Source of the DNA: Elusimicrobiota bacterium
Lineage (GTDB): Bacteria > Elusimicrobiota > Elusimicrobia > F11
Assembly (NCBI GenBank): GCA_022072025.1
Contig: JAJVIP010000007.1
Location: 1 to 64,000 of the forward strand
Direction: 5' to 3'
DNA length: 64,000 bases
A program made the position numbers and the translations under genes. Positions within the stretch are counted from its first letter, which is position 1; every line of letters starts with the position of its first letter. Below the pieces are notes generated by a model. That model had not been told where the DNA came from and did no database searches. It worked only from the letters and a program-made list of their open reading frames with translations. Below, piece by piece: positions 52,107 to 61,184 of this stretch.

Positions 52107-52831
52107 GATTTCCACGGCGCTCCTTTTTTCCAAAGTTTATTCAAGTGGTCCCGCTCACGGGGTGTATCCATGCATTGCCAAAAACCATCGTGCCGATAGG
52201 CGCGCAATTGGTCTTGGGCCGCAATTCGCTGTAAAGCGCCAAATTCCAAATCGCAATCGGCTTTTGTGCTTAAAAATTGAAGGAATTTTTTTTTGAAAAC
52301 AAAAAAACCGCCGTTGATGTGCCCGGTACTCAGCTGGGGTTTCTCTTCAAAGCGAACCACCCGATTGCGCTTGAGGGCCATCTCGCCAAAACGAGAGGGC
52401 GGGTGAACCACCGTAACAGTCCCAAGTTTCCCGTGCCGAATATGCGCATTGTGCAGTTTGGACAAATTGGAATTGATCACTCCGTCTCCATAAGTCAAAT
52501 GAAAATGGTCCGCCTGAAGATAGGCCTCCACCCGTTTCACACGGGCTCCTTTTAAGGTGTGAAGGCCTGTTTCAACGAAAGAAATTTCCCAAGGAGTATG
52601 CCGGTCTTTTGAGAAATATTTTTTAATTAAATCTCCCCGGTATCCCAAGGGCAACACAAACCGCCTAAATCCGTGGGACGCATAAATTTTCATGATGTGC
52701 CACAAAATGGGTTTCCCTCCCACCTCTACCATTGGTTTTGGGCGAGGCTCTCCATCTTCGCGCATTCGGGACCCTTGTCCCCCACACAAAATGACCACAG
52801 GAATTCGGCCCAAGTCAGCAAAGGCCATCAT
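52100..52831 (-). CDS. rfbF: Glucose-1-phosphate cytidylyltransferase-like, 243 aa
   Basis: Nucleotidyltransferase with [44 protein letters not shown], the signature of RfbF-type enzymes, and [10 protein letters not shown]. Produces CDP-glucose for RfbG; the pair overlap in the operon. Together they start a CDP-deoxyhexose branch. Confidence 0.85.
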   Translation of the reverse strand: MMAFADLGRIPVVILCGGQGSRMREDGEPRPKPMVEVGGKPILWHIMKIYASHGFRRFVLPLGYRGDLIKKYFSKDRHTPWEISFVETGLHTLKGARVKRVEAYLQADHFHLTYGDGVINSNLSKLHNAHIRHGKLGTVTVVHPPSRFGEMALKRNRVVRFEEKPQLSTGHINGGFFVFKKKFLQFLSTKADCDLEFGALQRIAAQDQLRAYRHDGFWQCMDTPRERDHLNKLWKKGAPWKSW

Positions 52832-52869
52832 TCCTCCGTCGGTATAAACTCAAACCCATAACTTGTCTC

Positions 52870-53823
52870 TCAACCATGGCGCCCTCCAATCAATTCTTTC
52901 GATTGGAAAAAGGTGGCGATGTTTTGAGCAGCGCGAAGTTCCATGGCCGCCCGGGAAGCCGTGGTTAAGGTCGCCACATGGGGCGTACAAATCACATTGG
53001 GGAGTGAGGCGAGTGGGCCTGAATAGGGTTCCGTTTCATACACGTCGAGCGCCGCCCCGGCAATTTTCCGGGCCGATAACGCCTTGTGGAGAGCTCCCTC
53101 ATGCACCATATACCCACGGGAGGTGTTGATCAGAAACGCGGTTGGCTTCATCTGTGCAATTTCTTTTTCTCCCATCAGATATCCTTCCTGCATACTCCGC
53201 GTGGCATGCAAGGACACCACGTCTGACATCGCGAGTAATTCAGAAAAATTCACAAGTTTAATAGAGGGTGGCACATCGGATGGTTTTAAAAATGGATCGG
53301 ACACAACCAGATGGGCTTGAAACGGTTCCAAACACCGCGCTACCGCGCGAGCGATCCGGCCAAACCCAACCAATCCCACCGTCCATTCCGACAACAGAAC
53401 TCCTGTATGTTTTTTCCAAAGTCCCGCTCTGGCGTCCGCCAAATGAAGAGGAAGATTTCTAGCCAAAGACAACATCATGGCCACAGTCATCTCAGCCACA
53501 GGCTGAACCACTTCATCAATGGTAATGAACACCTGGATTCCCCGCGTTTTGGCGGCCGACATGTCTATCGCATCGGTTCCAATTCCACAACGGCTGATAC
53601 ATTTCAACATGGGAAGTTGAGAAAAAAGAGCCTCATCATACGGTTCCACACCAGCCAATACCGCTTGCGCGTCTTTCATTAACTCAGCCATTTCCTCTTG
53701 TTTGACCCGACGCCCCAACGTATTCAGTCTGACTTCAAGACCCGCTTTTTCCATGACCGCAATTGGAGCCTGCGTGGTCTCACAAAATTGCTGCAAAGCC
53801 ACATATACAACCGGTTTCTTCAT
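52870..53823 (-). CDS. D-isomer 2-hydroxyacid dehydrogenase, 317 aa
   Basis: PGDH-like: substrate domain (LGRRVKQEEMAELMKDAQAVLAGVEPY), NAD-binding GLVGFGRIARAVARCLEPFQAHLVVSDPF and C-terminal FLINTSRGYMVHEGALHKALSARKIAGAALDVYETEP, with the catalytic ARxG/E/H pattern (CGIGTDAID; PHVATLT). Likely acts on a hydroxyacid intermediate of an acidic sugar, since a serine role would not explain this location. Confidence 0.75.
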   Translation of the reverse strand: MKKPVVYVALQQFCETTQAPIAVMEKAGLEVRLNTLGRRVKQEEMAELMKDAQAVLAGVEPYDEALFSQLPMLKCISRCGIGTDAIDMSAAKTRGIQVFITIDEVVQPVAEMTVAMMLSLARNLPLHLADARAGLWKKHTGVLLSEWTVGLVGFGRIARAVARCLEPFQAHLVVSDPFLKPSDVPPSIKLVNFSELLAMSDVVSLHATRSMQEGYLMGEKEIAQMKPTAFLINTSRGYMVHEGALHKALSARKIAGAALDVYETEPYSGPLASLPNVICTPHVATLTTASRAAMELRAAQNIATFFQSKELIGGRHG

Positions 53824-53863
53824 GCCGAATCTCTCATGAAACTCGGAAAAACATGAGTAAAAA

Positions 53864-54112
53864 CCGTCATCCCGGCCCCTATGTTAAGTGTGGCAATCGC
53901 GGAGAACAGAATAAGCCGGGATCCATCCTTTCCAGAGAAGAAGGGTGCCCCTAATAATCCAGTTGAATCGTGCCCAAAGGGATTGCACAAGACGCCGTCG
54001 CCCCGGCAATTCTTTGGCCGGGGCCCAGGTTTTCCCCATGAAGAAAACCTGGATCCCGGCTTATCCATTTGCACGGAATCACTTCGTTTCTGAAAAAGGG
54101 CCGGGAAGACGA
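53864..54112. repeat. Palindromic repeat R2 with a nested second repeat
   Basis: Outer arms CCGTCATCCCGGCCC and GGGCCGGGAAGACGA, inner arms ATAAGCCGGGATCCA and TGGATCCCGGCTTAT. A second element starting CGTCGCCCCGGC at 53996 (also seen inside the epimerase gene) is nested in it. Fills the gap between two genes. Confidence 0.75.
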
Positions 54113-54120
54113 CATTCATC

Positions 54121-54888
54121 CTAGAAAACTCCTGTCATAAGAATTTTCTCAAGAACGGCAATTTGCCGAGGGTCTTCTTGCATATATTTTTCTACCATCG
54201 CCACCTCGCGCGGCTCATTGATTCCCGGATATCCTTTCAAAAATTCCACTCCTTGCAACGGGATGTTATGTTCAAGAATCCGATTCTGATCAATGGACTC
54301 TTGAATTTCAAGCGGAGTGCGACTCAATTTTCCATAGGACAACAGAAATTTTTTTTCATATCCCAAGAGACCCAAAATGATTCGCACATTTTCGGATTTC
54401 AGATGAGAAAAAATGCGAGAACAAAACATCACCCGATTGGTTTGAGTCACCACGCATTTAACGACCGCTCGGTCATCGAGTTCAGAGGCCTCGGCGATAG
54501 GAGCCACCGCGTTCCACGCCGGTCCCGCGGGGTTTTCATGGATGGCGTCCACCATCTTTTTGAGATCCTCAGGTAAAATCAAAATTTCATCGCCTTGGAC
54601 ATTGACCACATGGGTGGCGTCGAGCTGGCGGGCCGCTTCGCAAACACGATCTGTCGCTCCGGGATGATCGGGCGAAGTCATCATCACGCGGCCTCCATAG
54701 CTTTCAATCGCTCGCTTGATTTCCTGGTCACAGGCCGCCACCACAACATCTGAAAAAACACCTGATAAAAGGACCCGCCGCCTCACATGTTCCACCATGG
54801 GAAGACCTTGAAAAGGTAACAGGGGTTTCCCTGGAAATCGGCTCGAGGCCATGCGCGCGGGGATAATGGCGGCCACTTTCACATTCAT
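54121..54888 (-). CDS. KdsB-like cytidylyltransferase, 255 aa
   Basis: Begins VAAIIPARMASSRFPGKPLLPFQGLPMVEHV, typical of CMP-Kdo or CMP-acylneuraminate synthetases, and later VVNVQGDEILI (nucleotide and metal site). It activates an acidic sugar with CMP. Shares an ATGA overlap with the upstream SDR gene. The particular substrate is unknown; the neighbouring aldolases suggest a higher-carbon keto-acid. Confidence 0.8.
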   Translation of the reverse strand: MNVKVAAIIPARMASSRFPGKPLLPFQGLPMVEHVRRRVLLSGVFSDVVVAACDQEIKRAIESYGGRVMMTSPDHPGATDRVCEAARQLDATHVVNVQGDEILILPEDLKKMVDAIHENPAGPAWNAVAPIAEASELDDRAVVKCVVTQTNRVMFCSRIFSHLKSENVRIILGLLGYEKKFLLSYGKLSRTPLEIQESIDQNRILEHNIPLQGVEFLKGYPGINEPREVAMVEKYMQEDPRQIAVLEKILMTGVF

Positions 54889-55598
54889 TGAGGAAGCGTC
54901 CCACAATCAACATTGACACATTGGCCCGTAATCGCAGAAGAAGCAGATGTGCCCAGGAAATAAACCGCTTCAGCCACTTCCTCCGCTGTTGGCAACCGAC
55001 CCAAGGCTGTCTGTGTTTTGGCGAAATCTTTCAAATACGTTTTAACCGATTGCCCGCGGGGAGGAGCGGCCGGATCTTGCAATGAATTTAAAATAGTTTC
55101 CGTGGTGACATAAACGGGACAAACGGCGTTGACGCGAATTCCTTTGGGGCCCAGCTCTTTGGCCAGTGATTGCGTGATTCCATTCACCGCAAATTTGGAG
55201 GCGCAATAGGCGCTGTTGTTGGCGCTCCCGCGTTTGCCAGCCAAACTTGAGACGTTCACAATAGCCCCGCCTTTGTTCAAAAACAAAGCCGCCGCCTGAG
55301 ATCCCCAGAGTGTCCCCAACACATTGGTCTCATACAGCTCAGACATGAAATTATCGTCAATATCCTCAAGCGGTTTCCATTTTGATACCCCCGCGCAATT
55401 AACGAATAGGTCCAACCGACCATGTTTCATTTTTATATTTTTCGCGAAGGACAACAGACTTCGACGATCTCGGACGTCCCCTTCGTGAGACCGAGAAAAA
55501 ATCTCCACCTGCGCCCCACGCTTTTTCAGAAGCCGCGCAATGGCCAGCCCAATGCCGCGGTTTCCTCCTGTCACGATCGCCACCAACCGGTTTTTCAT
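54885..55598 (-). CDS. Short-chain dehydrogenase, 237 aa
   Basis: Classical SDR: VAIVTGGNRGIGLAIARLL, LFVNCAGVSKW, NVSSLAGKRGSANNSAYCASKFAVNGI (YxxxK) and NVDCGTLPQ. Two SDRs in a row suggest sequential oxidation and reduction of a sugar or keto-acid. It follows the second SDR with a one-base gap. Confidence 0.85.
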   Translation of the reverse strand: MKNRLVAIVTGGNRGIGLAIARLLKKRGAQVEIFSRSHEGDVRDRRSLLSFAKNIKMKHGRLDLFVNCAGVSKWKPLEDIDDNFMSELYETNVLGTLWGSQAAALFLNKGGAIVNVSSLAGKRGSANNSAYCASKFAVNGITQSLAKELGPKGIRVNAVCPVYVTTETILNSLQDPAAPPRGQSVKTYLKDFAKTQTALGRLPTAEEVAEAVYFLGTSASSAITGQCVNVDCGTLPQ

Positions 55599-55599
55599 T

Positions 55600-56385
55600 C
55601 TAAATCGTCATGGCGGTAAAACCGCCGTCCACCGCCACAATGGAACCGGTCACAAAACTGGCCGCGTCAGACAGCAGCCAAAGCACCGCGCCGGCCAATT
55701 CTTCCGGTTTTCCATATCGCCCCATCGGGGTGTGTCCCAAAATTTTCTCTTGTCGTGAGGGATCAATAAAATTTTTCATGCTCCACTCTGTGGGGAAAAA
55801 ACCAGGTCTTAAAGCATTCACGCGAACGTTTGAAAGCGCCCACTCGCGCGCCAAGTTTTGGGTGATATTAGCCACCCCCGCTTTTGCCACCGAATAGACG
55901 AAGGCCTTTGACAAAGGCGGACCTGAGGAAGCCGACGCAAAATTCACAATGCTCCCTTGTTTTCTTTCAAGCATCGATCGGCCAAAAATTTGGCAAGCGA
56001 GAATAGTGGCGGTCACATGACTATCAAAAATCCGGTGAATTTCTTCTTCTGTGATCTCTAGAAATGGGGTCGGCGCGTTTACACCGGCTCCATTTAAAAG
56101 CGCGTCCACGCGACCGTATTTTTTTATGATTTTTTCATGCACGATTTCCAATTCGGTTCTTTTGGTTACATCACAGACAAAATCCGTGAGCGGATATTTT
56201 GTTTTATCCAGTGAACTGGGGCGTATATCCACAACAGCCAATTCCATACCGGATTCCATCATGGCCTTCGCGAGCTCCGAACACAAATATCCCGCGCCCC
56301 CAATGACCACGCCCACCTTGCCTTTGAGGTTGAACCGTTCGTCAATTGATTTTGTGACGCGCGTAGCTTCCAAAGACTGGGTCAT
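55600..56385 (-). CDS. Short-chain dehydrogenase, 261 aa
   Basis: Classical SDR with GVVIGGAGYLCSELAKAM (altered glycine motif), NGAGVNAPTPFLEIT, FVYSVAKAGVANITQNLA (YxxxK) and GSIVAVDGGFTAM. It is distinct from the preceding SDR and may oxidise or reduce a different carbon. It overlaps the HAD gene by four bases. Confidence 0.85.
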   Translation of the reverse strand: MTQSLEATRVTKSIDERFNLKGKVGVVIGGAGYLCSELAKAMMESGMELAVVDIRPSSLDKTKYPLTDFVCDVTKRTELEIVHEKIIKKYGRVDALLNGAGVNAPTPFLEITEEEIHRIFDSHVTATILACQIFGRSMLERKQGSIVNFASASSGPPLSKAFVYSVAKAGVANITQNLAREWALSNVRVNALRPGFFPTEWSMKNFIDPSRQEKILGHTPMGRYGKPEELAGAVLWLLSDAASFVTGSIVAVDGGFTAMTI

Positions 56386-57023
56386 GCCGCCATCCTCGCT
56401 TCGGCGAAGTTTTTCATATAAGGGATTCCTTGATGTTCAAGAGCGGGGTTGGCCACACCAACAAAAGGACATCCCGCCGTTTTGGCCGATTCAAAATCTT
56501 CCGTGGTGTCCCCCAAAAAAACCACTTCTTCTGATTTAAAGTTTTTTTGTTTCAAGATGTTTTTGATCCATTCTGATTTTTGTATCGGAGCGCCTTGAAT
56601 ATGCCGAAAATAAGCCCGCCATCCACGCGCCTCAAGGATTTCCAGCAATACCTCCTGGGGAGTGCTGGAGAGGAGCGCGGTTTCAAGATGTTGTTGGGAG
56701 CGCACGAATTCAAGCGCTCCCGGAATTTCCGGAGCTGCAATGATCGCTTGGGTGGTGGCGGCCGCATATCTTTGGTGCAAGCTCCGCTCAATTTCGGGGG
56801 TGTAGGGTTTTTTCAAAATCTGCTCATAGACATATCGAAACTTTGTCCACCGAGGCGTGTGATGATGGGAATGACAATAGGTCAAGATCTCAGGATAATC
56901 AGAGAGGTATTCCGAAAAGCAAACATCAAACGCCTTTAACTTGATGGGATTTGAATCAACCAAAGTGCCATCAAAATCAAAAATAATCATTTTTAAATGG
57001 GGGTCAGAAAAGATATCAGTCAT
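56382..57023 (-). CDS. HAD-family phosphatase, 213 aa
   Basis: Motif I MIIFDFDGTLVDS, motif II ALLSSTPQ and motif IV VFLGDTTEDFESAKTAG. The cap region is of the beta-phosphoglucomutase/Gph type. It likely removes a phosphate from a sugar intermediate, as KdsC does in Kdo synthesis. Confidence 0.8.
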   Translation of the reverse strand: MTDIFSDPHLKMIIFDFDGTLVDSNPIKLKAFDVCFSEYLSDYPEILTYCHSHHHTPRWTKFRYVYEQILKKPYTPEIERSLHQRYAAATTQAIIAAPEIPGALEFVRSQQHLETALLSSTPQEVLLEILEARGWRAYFRHIQGAPIQKSEWIKNILKQKNFKSEEVVFLGDTTEDFESAKTAGCPFVGVANPALEHQGIPYMKNFAEARMAA

Positions 57024-57063
57024 AGCGCTGCCGCGACCCAGTCAAAAGTACCACCACCCAAAG

Positions 57064-57236
57064 CCGTCATCCCGGCCCATCTTTTAAAAGAGGAGAATGA
57101 TAAAGAATGCATAAGCCGGGATCCAGCTTTTCCAGAGGAGGAGGAGAGGCCGTCACACCTTTCGCGGGAACGGATGGATCCCGGCTTATCCATTTGTCCG
57201 GAATCGCTTCGCCTACGAAAATGGGCCGGGATGACG
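57064..57236. repeat. Palindromic repeat R3
   Basis: Outer arms CCGTCATCCCGGCCCAT and ATGGGCCGGGATGACGG, inner arms ATAAGCCGGGATCCAG and GGATCCCGGCTTATCC. It is the cleanest copy of the family in the window. The gap 57024-57295 contains only this repeat. Confidence 0.8.
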
Positions 57237-57295
57237 GTTGTCGGAGGTTCTCTTCGCGAAAAAACATGAATCAACGAGGTCATACTATATGTCAT

Positions 57296-58075
57296 TCACA
57301 CTTTAACTTTCTTAACAGAACCAATCAGGCCCTGCATACGCTCTCCCCACTTCCAAAGCAAGAAAACGTCAGACGATAAAACGACAAATGTTTGACCGGC
57401 CTTGAGGGCTTCTTGAACATTCTTTTCATTGGGATCAACAATTTGGGTTCCACAGGCTTTTCCGTATTTGGCGCAGGCTTTGGCCACACGATCGCAGGCT
57501 GCCACCACTTCCGGATGAAAAAGCTGACCTGGAATTCCAAGAGATCCCGACAAATCATAGGGTCCGGCCATCACGCCATCAATTTCTTCCAAAGCCAAAA
57601 TCGATTCCACCGCTTCCACCCCTTGAACGGATTCAATTTGAACAATGAGAACCGAACGCTCATTCCAGGTTTTTGTGTAGGAATCAAAATCGTGCCCATA
57701 TCCTTGCGCGCGCCCCACACCGAAGCTTCGTTTCCCCAGCGGTGGATATTTTGACCATTCGATGATTTTCAGCGCCTCTTCTTTCGAGTTGACCATCGGA
57801 ACAATGAGTCCATCGGCGCCTGAATCCAACAATCGTTTGATTTGCTCCGCGTTATGCGAGGAAATACGGGGAAGGCAGGGAATCTGAGCGGCTTGAGAGG
57901 TGGCCATAATGCCTTGGGCTTCTTCCAAACTTATCGTGCTGTGCTCGAGGTCAATGCTGATGAAGTCCACACCCGCGCGGGTAAAGGTTTCCGTTATGGA
58001 CGGATGCCCCAAAGACGTCCAGGCCCCGAATAAAGATTCTCGATTCCTTAGTTTTTTTCGAAAGTCGGCGCTCAT
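57296..58075 (-). CDS. HpcH/HpaI aldolase family protein, 259 aa
   Basis: Class II-type aldolase pattern: LFGAWTSLGHPSITETFTRAGVDFISIDLEHSTISLEEAQ, then GADGLIVPMVNSKEEA, VLIVQIESVQGVEAVESIL (catalytic E) and DGVMAGPYDLSGSLG (metal D). Family members condense or split 2-keto acids and aldehydes. With the cytidylyltransferase it may build a keto-acid sugar. Overlaps the transaldolase-like gene by four bases. Confidence 0.85.
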   Translation of the reverse strand: MSADFRKKLRNRESLFGAWTSLGHPSITETFTRAGVDFISIDLEHSTISLEEAQGIMATSQAAQIPCLPRISSHNAEQIKRLLDSGADGLIVPMVNSKEEALKIIEWSKYPPLGKRSFGVGRAQGYGHDFDSYTKTWNERSVLIVQIESVQGVEAVESILALEEIDGVMAGPYDLSGSLGIPGQLFHPEVVAACDRVAKACAKYGKACGTQIVDPNEKNVQEALKAGQTFVVLSSDVFLLWKWGERMQGLIGSVKKVKV

Positions 58076-58764
58076 TTGAATAGTTTCGCTCCATCGGCCA
58101 GAAACATTTGAACCGTTTCTTTGGAATAGGGGTGCACCAACATCCCATCGATCAAATTGGGCATGGCGGTCACAATATCCGCACCCGCTTCAAACCATTC
58201 CACGATATTGAGAACTTCTCGCGTGGACCCCACAATGATTTTGGCTGAACTTCCAAACGCGTCCAAAAGCGATCTCAACCGGCGCACCTCAAGACGAGAG
58301 TCATAACCCATGTTGTTGACGCGCCCTCCAAAAATCGACACATAGGTCGCGCCGGCTTGCGCGGCCATAAGGCATTGCTGGGCACTCATCATCGCGGTGA
58401 CGTTAACGCGAATGTCATGTTTTTTTTCGAGCTCATGCACCAAACGCAAATTGTCCAACTCTCCATTGGGGCCATGAATCGTAATTTTTACGTTGATATT
58501 TTTCGCCCATTTCGAAAATTTCAGGGCTTGTTCCAACATCTCTTTTGAATCATTTGAGGTGACTTCCACTGAAAGAGGCAAGGGACTGATAAGTTTGGCA
58601 ATTTCTTTGGAGCGTTTTTCGATGCCTTCCCATCCGCCTGTTACGCCATCTTTGAGCATGATGGACGGATTGGTGGTGACGCCCCTGATGATGCCCATAT
58701 GGAAATACTTTTCAATCTCAGAAATCTTCCCCGTATCCAAAAATAATCCTGTCAACGAACCCAT
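58072..58764 (-). CDS. Transaldolase / fructose-6-phosphate aldolase-like, 230 aa
   Basis: Small transaldolase type: GLFLDTGKISEIEKYFHMGIIRGVTTNPSIMLKDG, KINVKITIHGPNGELDNLRLVHEL (Schiff-base lysine in VKITI), RVNVTAMMSAQQCLMAAQAGATYVSIFGGR. It makes or breaks carbon-carbon bonds using dihydroxyacetone. Within a glycan locus it may supply a sugar precursor. Confidence 0.85.
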   Translation of the reverse strand: MGSLTGLFLDTGKISEIEKYFHMGIIRGVTTNPSIMLKDGVTGGWEGIEKRSKEIAKLISPLPLSVEVTSNDSKEMLEQALKFSKWAKNINVKITIHGPNGELDNLRLVHELEKKHDIRVNVTAMMSAQQCLMAAQAGATYVSIFGGRVNNMGYDSRLEVRRLRSLLDAFGSSAKIIVGSTREVLNIVEWFEAGADIVTAMPNLIDGMLVHPYSKETVQMFLADGAKLFK

Positions 58765-58786
58765 GTTCTCTCCTTAGGCTTCCGCC

Positions 58787-59770
58787 TTACCACAAGATGT
58801 CAGACGGCCCCCAGCTTTTGGGGGCCACTGCGTTTGAAAATCGTTGAAACCACCGAGCGAGACAATAACGACCCTTGATGTTGGGTAACTTTCCTAAAAA
58901 TCCTGATCCTACCAACACCGAACGTTTTATTTTGGCCGCCTCAATTTCCGTCAAAAGGCCTTGCTCCAATGCATATTGAAGCAATTCCACAACAAAATCA
59001 TTTTTTTCATAAAGCAAGGCAATCACAACAAATTTCAAAATTTGATTTTTAGAAATTTTTTTTCCGGAGACCCTGGGATGAAAAAGATCCTTGAAATACA
59101 ACGCATCTCCGAATATTAGCTGGCCCCGGTGATTGGCGGTATTTTCTCCTCCAGCCCTTTTCCACCAACATCGTTTCAAATCAAAAAGAGCAAAGCCATG
59201 GGAACGCATGAATTCGTCTATATGGGAAAAGAGGGGTTGACCTTTATATACTTCAGCGAACTCCACTTCCACCTCAAGCCCCAACAACGAATCAAGAGAC
59301 TCCTCAGCTCCCCGCAAAACTTCTATTTCCGCACCTTGCACATCTAACTTCATGAAATCAGGCGCGACATGGACCGAGTTGAGAGCGTGATCCAGTGTAT
59401 CAACGGAAACTTGAACGGTTTTTTCAACCTGGTAGCGTTCAGATTTCGGGAACCGGTTCAAAAATTCACGGTTCGGCATCAACATTGAGGAACAACCGGG
59501 TGATTGAGTCAAATTGAGAATTCGTTGCTGTTTTTGATCCGCCAAGGCTGTCGAAATAAAAACTTCATTTTTGTGAGCGGTCTCATTTAATCGTTGGCAT
59601 TCAACCGGATCGGGTTCAAAACCGACAACAGACAAATGGTCCCTTAAAGGGATCCAGCGGCCTTGTACCCCGGCCCTGGCTCCAACATCGATTAAATGAA
59701 TGGGATCCGACTTCAAAATATCATGGAAAACAGAGGAATGAAGGAGTGATTTAATCAGAGAGGGCCTCAT
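58787..59770 (-). CDS. FkbM-family methyltransferase, 327 aa
   Basis: SAM-binding LIDVGARAGVQGRWIPLRDHLSVVGFEPDP and VAPDFMKLDVQGAEIEVLRGAEESL, characteristic of FkbM. Likely O-methylates a surface sugar. The long C-terminal part (~90 residues) is unusual. It overlaps the next FkbM-like gene by four bases. Confidence 0.85.
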   Translation of the reverse strand: MRPSLIKSLLHSSVFHDILKSDPIHLIDVGARAGVQGRWIPLRDHLSVVGFEPDPVECQRLNETAHKNEVFISTALADQKQQRILNLTQSPGCSSMLMPNREFLNRFPKSERYQVEKTVQVSVDTLDHALNSVHVAPDFMKLDVQGAEIEVLRGAEESLDSLLGLEVEVEFAEVYKGQPLFSHIDEFMRSHGFALFDLKRCWWKRAGGENTANHRGQLIFGDALYFKDLFHPRVSGKKISKNQILKFVVIALLYEKNDFVVELLQYALEQGLLTEIEAAKIKRSVLVGSGFLGKLPNIKGRYCLARWFQRFSNAVAPKSWGPSDILW

Positions 59771-60564
59771 GCGTTTTTCATTTCTGCTTTGACCGCCCGT
59801 TCCCAGATTTCAACTTGACACTGGTGAACCGGCTTTTTAAACACAATCTGAAGACCCGCCTTGCTCAGGATTTCTCTTGCCCGCTGGTCTTTGTTTCCAA
59901 TGGAGTCGAGTTCAACAAGAATGGACCGGACAGAGGAGCCCCCGATGGTTTTAACGGCCCCCTCTAAAATCTCCGCCTCCGTTCCATCAACATCAATTTT
60001 TAAAACAGTTGGGAATCGGTTAGACGCCTGCACGAAATCATCCAACTTCATGGCCCAGATCCCTTCTCGAAAGACCACTGGTTTTCCATTGAGTGTCTGC
60101 TGAAGCGGGGCCGTTGATTCGGAATGCAAAGCCGCTCCGGGTGTAAAATCTTGAACGTAAAGGTGACTCAAACCCGTCACCGAACTCAGGCCCAATCCAT
60201 AAATCTCGATCACATCCTGTAAATTATTGGCCGCCACATTGTCCCGCAACAAATGGAGATTCGAATATTCCGGCTCGAAACAAATCACACGCAATCCCGG
60301 ATGACGAAGCGCCGCGTAGAGCGAATAGATTCCGATATTCGCGCCGATATCAAAAAGGGTGTCAGTTGAGGTGAGAGATTGATCAATCCAGTCCAAAGTT
60401 TCTGGTTCCTTTGTATTAAAAGTGCTCCAACGGTAATTGGTTATGAAATTATCACAAGCCAGGGAAAAACGGAGGCCGCGAGAATGTACCATTCGTCTTG
60501 CTTTCAAGGAGTCGGATAATTTCCAGCGAAGCGAATTAAATTTGTTGGATATTTGAGAAAGCAT
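59767..60564 (-). CDS. FkbM-family methyltransferase, 265 aa
   Basis: Core LFDIGANIGIYSLYAALRHPGLRVICFEPEYSNLHLLRDNVAANNL and VLKIDVDGTEAEILEGAVKTI. Two different FkbM enzymes in a row suggest two methylation positions. ATG 60564 shares bases with the isomerase stop (TGATG), so the longer upstream frame is not used. Confidence 0.85.
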   Translation of the reverse strand: MLSQISNKFNSLRWKLSDSLKARRMVHSRGLRFSLACDNFITNYRWSTFNTKEPETLDWIDQSLTSTDTLFDIGANIGIYSLYAALRHPGLRVICFEPEYSNLHLLRDNVAANNLQDVIEIYGLGLSSVTGLSHLYVQDFTPGAALHSESTAPLQQTLNGKPVVFREGIWAMKLDDFVQASNRFPTVLKIDVDGTEAEILEGAVKTIGGSSVRSILVELDSIGNKDQRAREILSKAGLQIVFKKPVHQCQVEIWERAVKAEMKNA

Positions 60565-61184
60565 CAGTGGGGGCGCCCTTTCTCCCCGTTCACGGTTGTT
60601 TCCCATTTGTTGCCCTGCGCCATGAGTCGTGGGTCTGAAACAAGGCCATGCCATATGACCGCTTGAAACGCTTCGGAATGCGGCGTCACATTTTGTGGAT
60701 TCACGGTTGGAACCACCACCACAATGTCGCCTTTTTGTTTGGTGTAGCCTCCATCCCGCCCGACCAATCCCAGGACTGTCATCCCGCGGGATTTCGCTTC
60801 ATCAATCGCTGACACCAAATTGGGGCTGATATTCTTTTCACGGTTTCCCCCCCCCACTGAGAAAATGAGAATGGCATCTTTGGGCCCTCCGCGGCTCACT
60901 TTGAGCCAAGCGGAAAAAACCGTATCCCACCCTTCATCATTGGTTCGGGCCGTCAACTCAGACACGTTATCGGTCGGCGCGTAAGCCTCAATCCCGGCCA
61001 GCTTTCTAAAATCATTTACGGCATGGCCGCAATTGCCGGCGCTTCCGCCCACCCCCAAAAGAAACAACCGGCCACCTTCTGAACGTAACTTCACCAGCCG
61101 CTCAACCATTTTGTCGATGGCGCCCTTGTCCAACTGGCGCGCCACCTGTTCAACTTCTGAAAAATAACTCTCAATAAATGTCAA
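60564..61184 (-). CDS. SIS-domain sugar-phosphate isomerase, GmhA-like, 206 aa
   Basis: Phosphosugar-binding motif FLLGVGGSAGNCGHAVNDFRKL and FSVGGGNREKNISPNLVSAIDEAK are typical for the GmhA (sedoheptulose-7-phosphate isomerase) family. It may convert a ketose to an aldose phosphate for a heptose-like unit. It precedes the FkbM gene with a one-base overlap of stop and start. Confidence 0.82.
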   Translation of the reverse strand: MTFIESYFSEVEQVARQLDKGAIDKMVERLVKLRSEGGRLFLLGVGGSAGNCGHAVNDFRKLAGIEAYAPTDNVSELTARTNDEGWDTVFSAWLKVSRGGPKDAILIFSVGGGNREKNISPNLVSAIDEAKSRGMTVLGLVGRDGGYTKQKGDIVVVVPTVNPQNVTPHSEAFQAVIWHGLVSDPRLMAQGNKWETTVNGEKGRPH

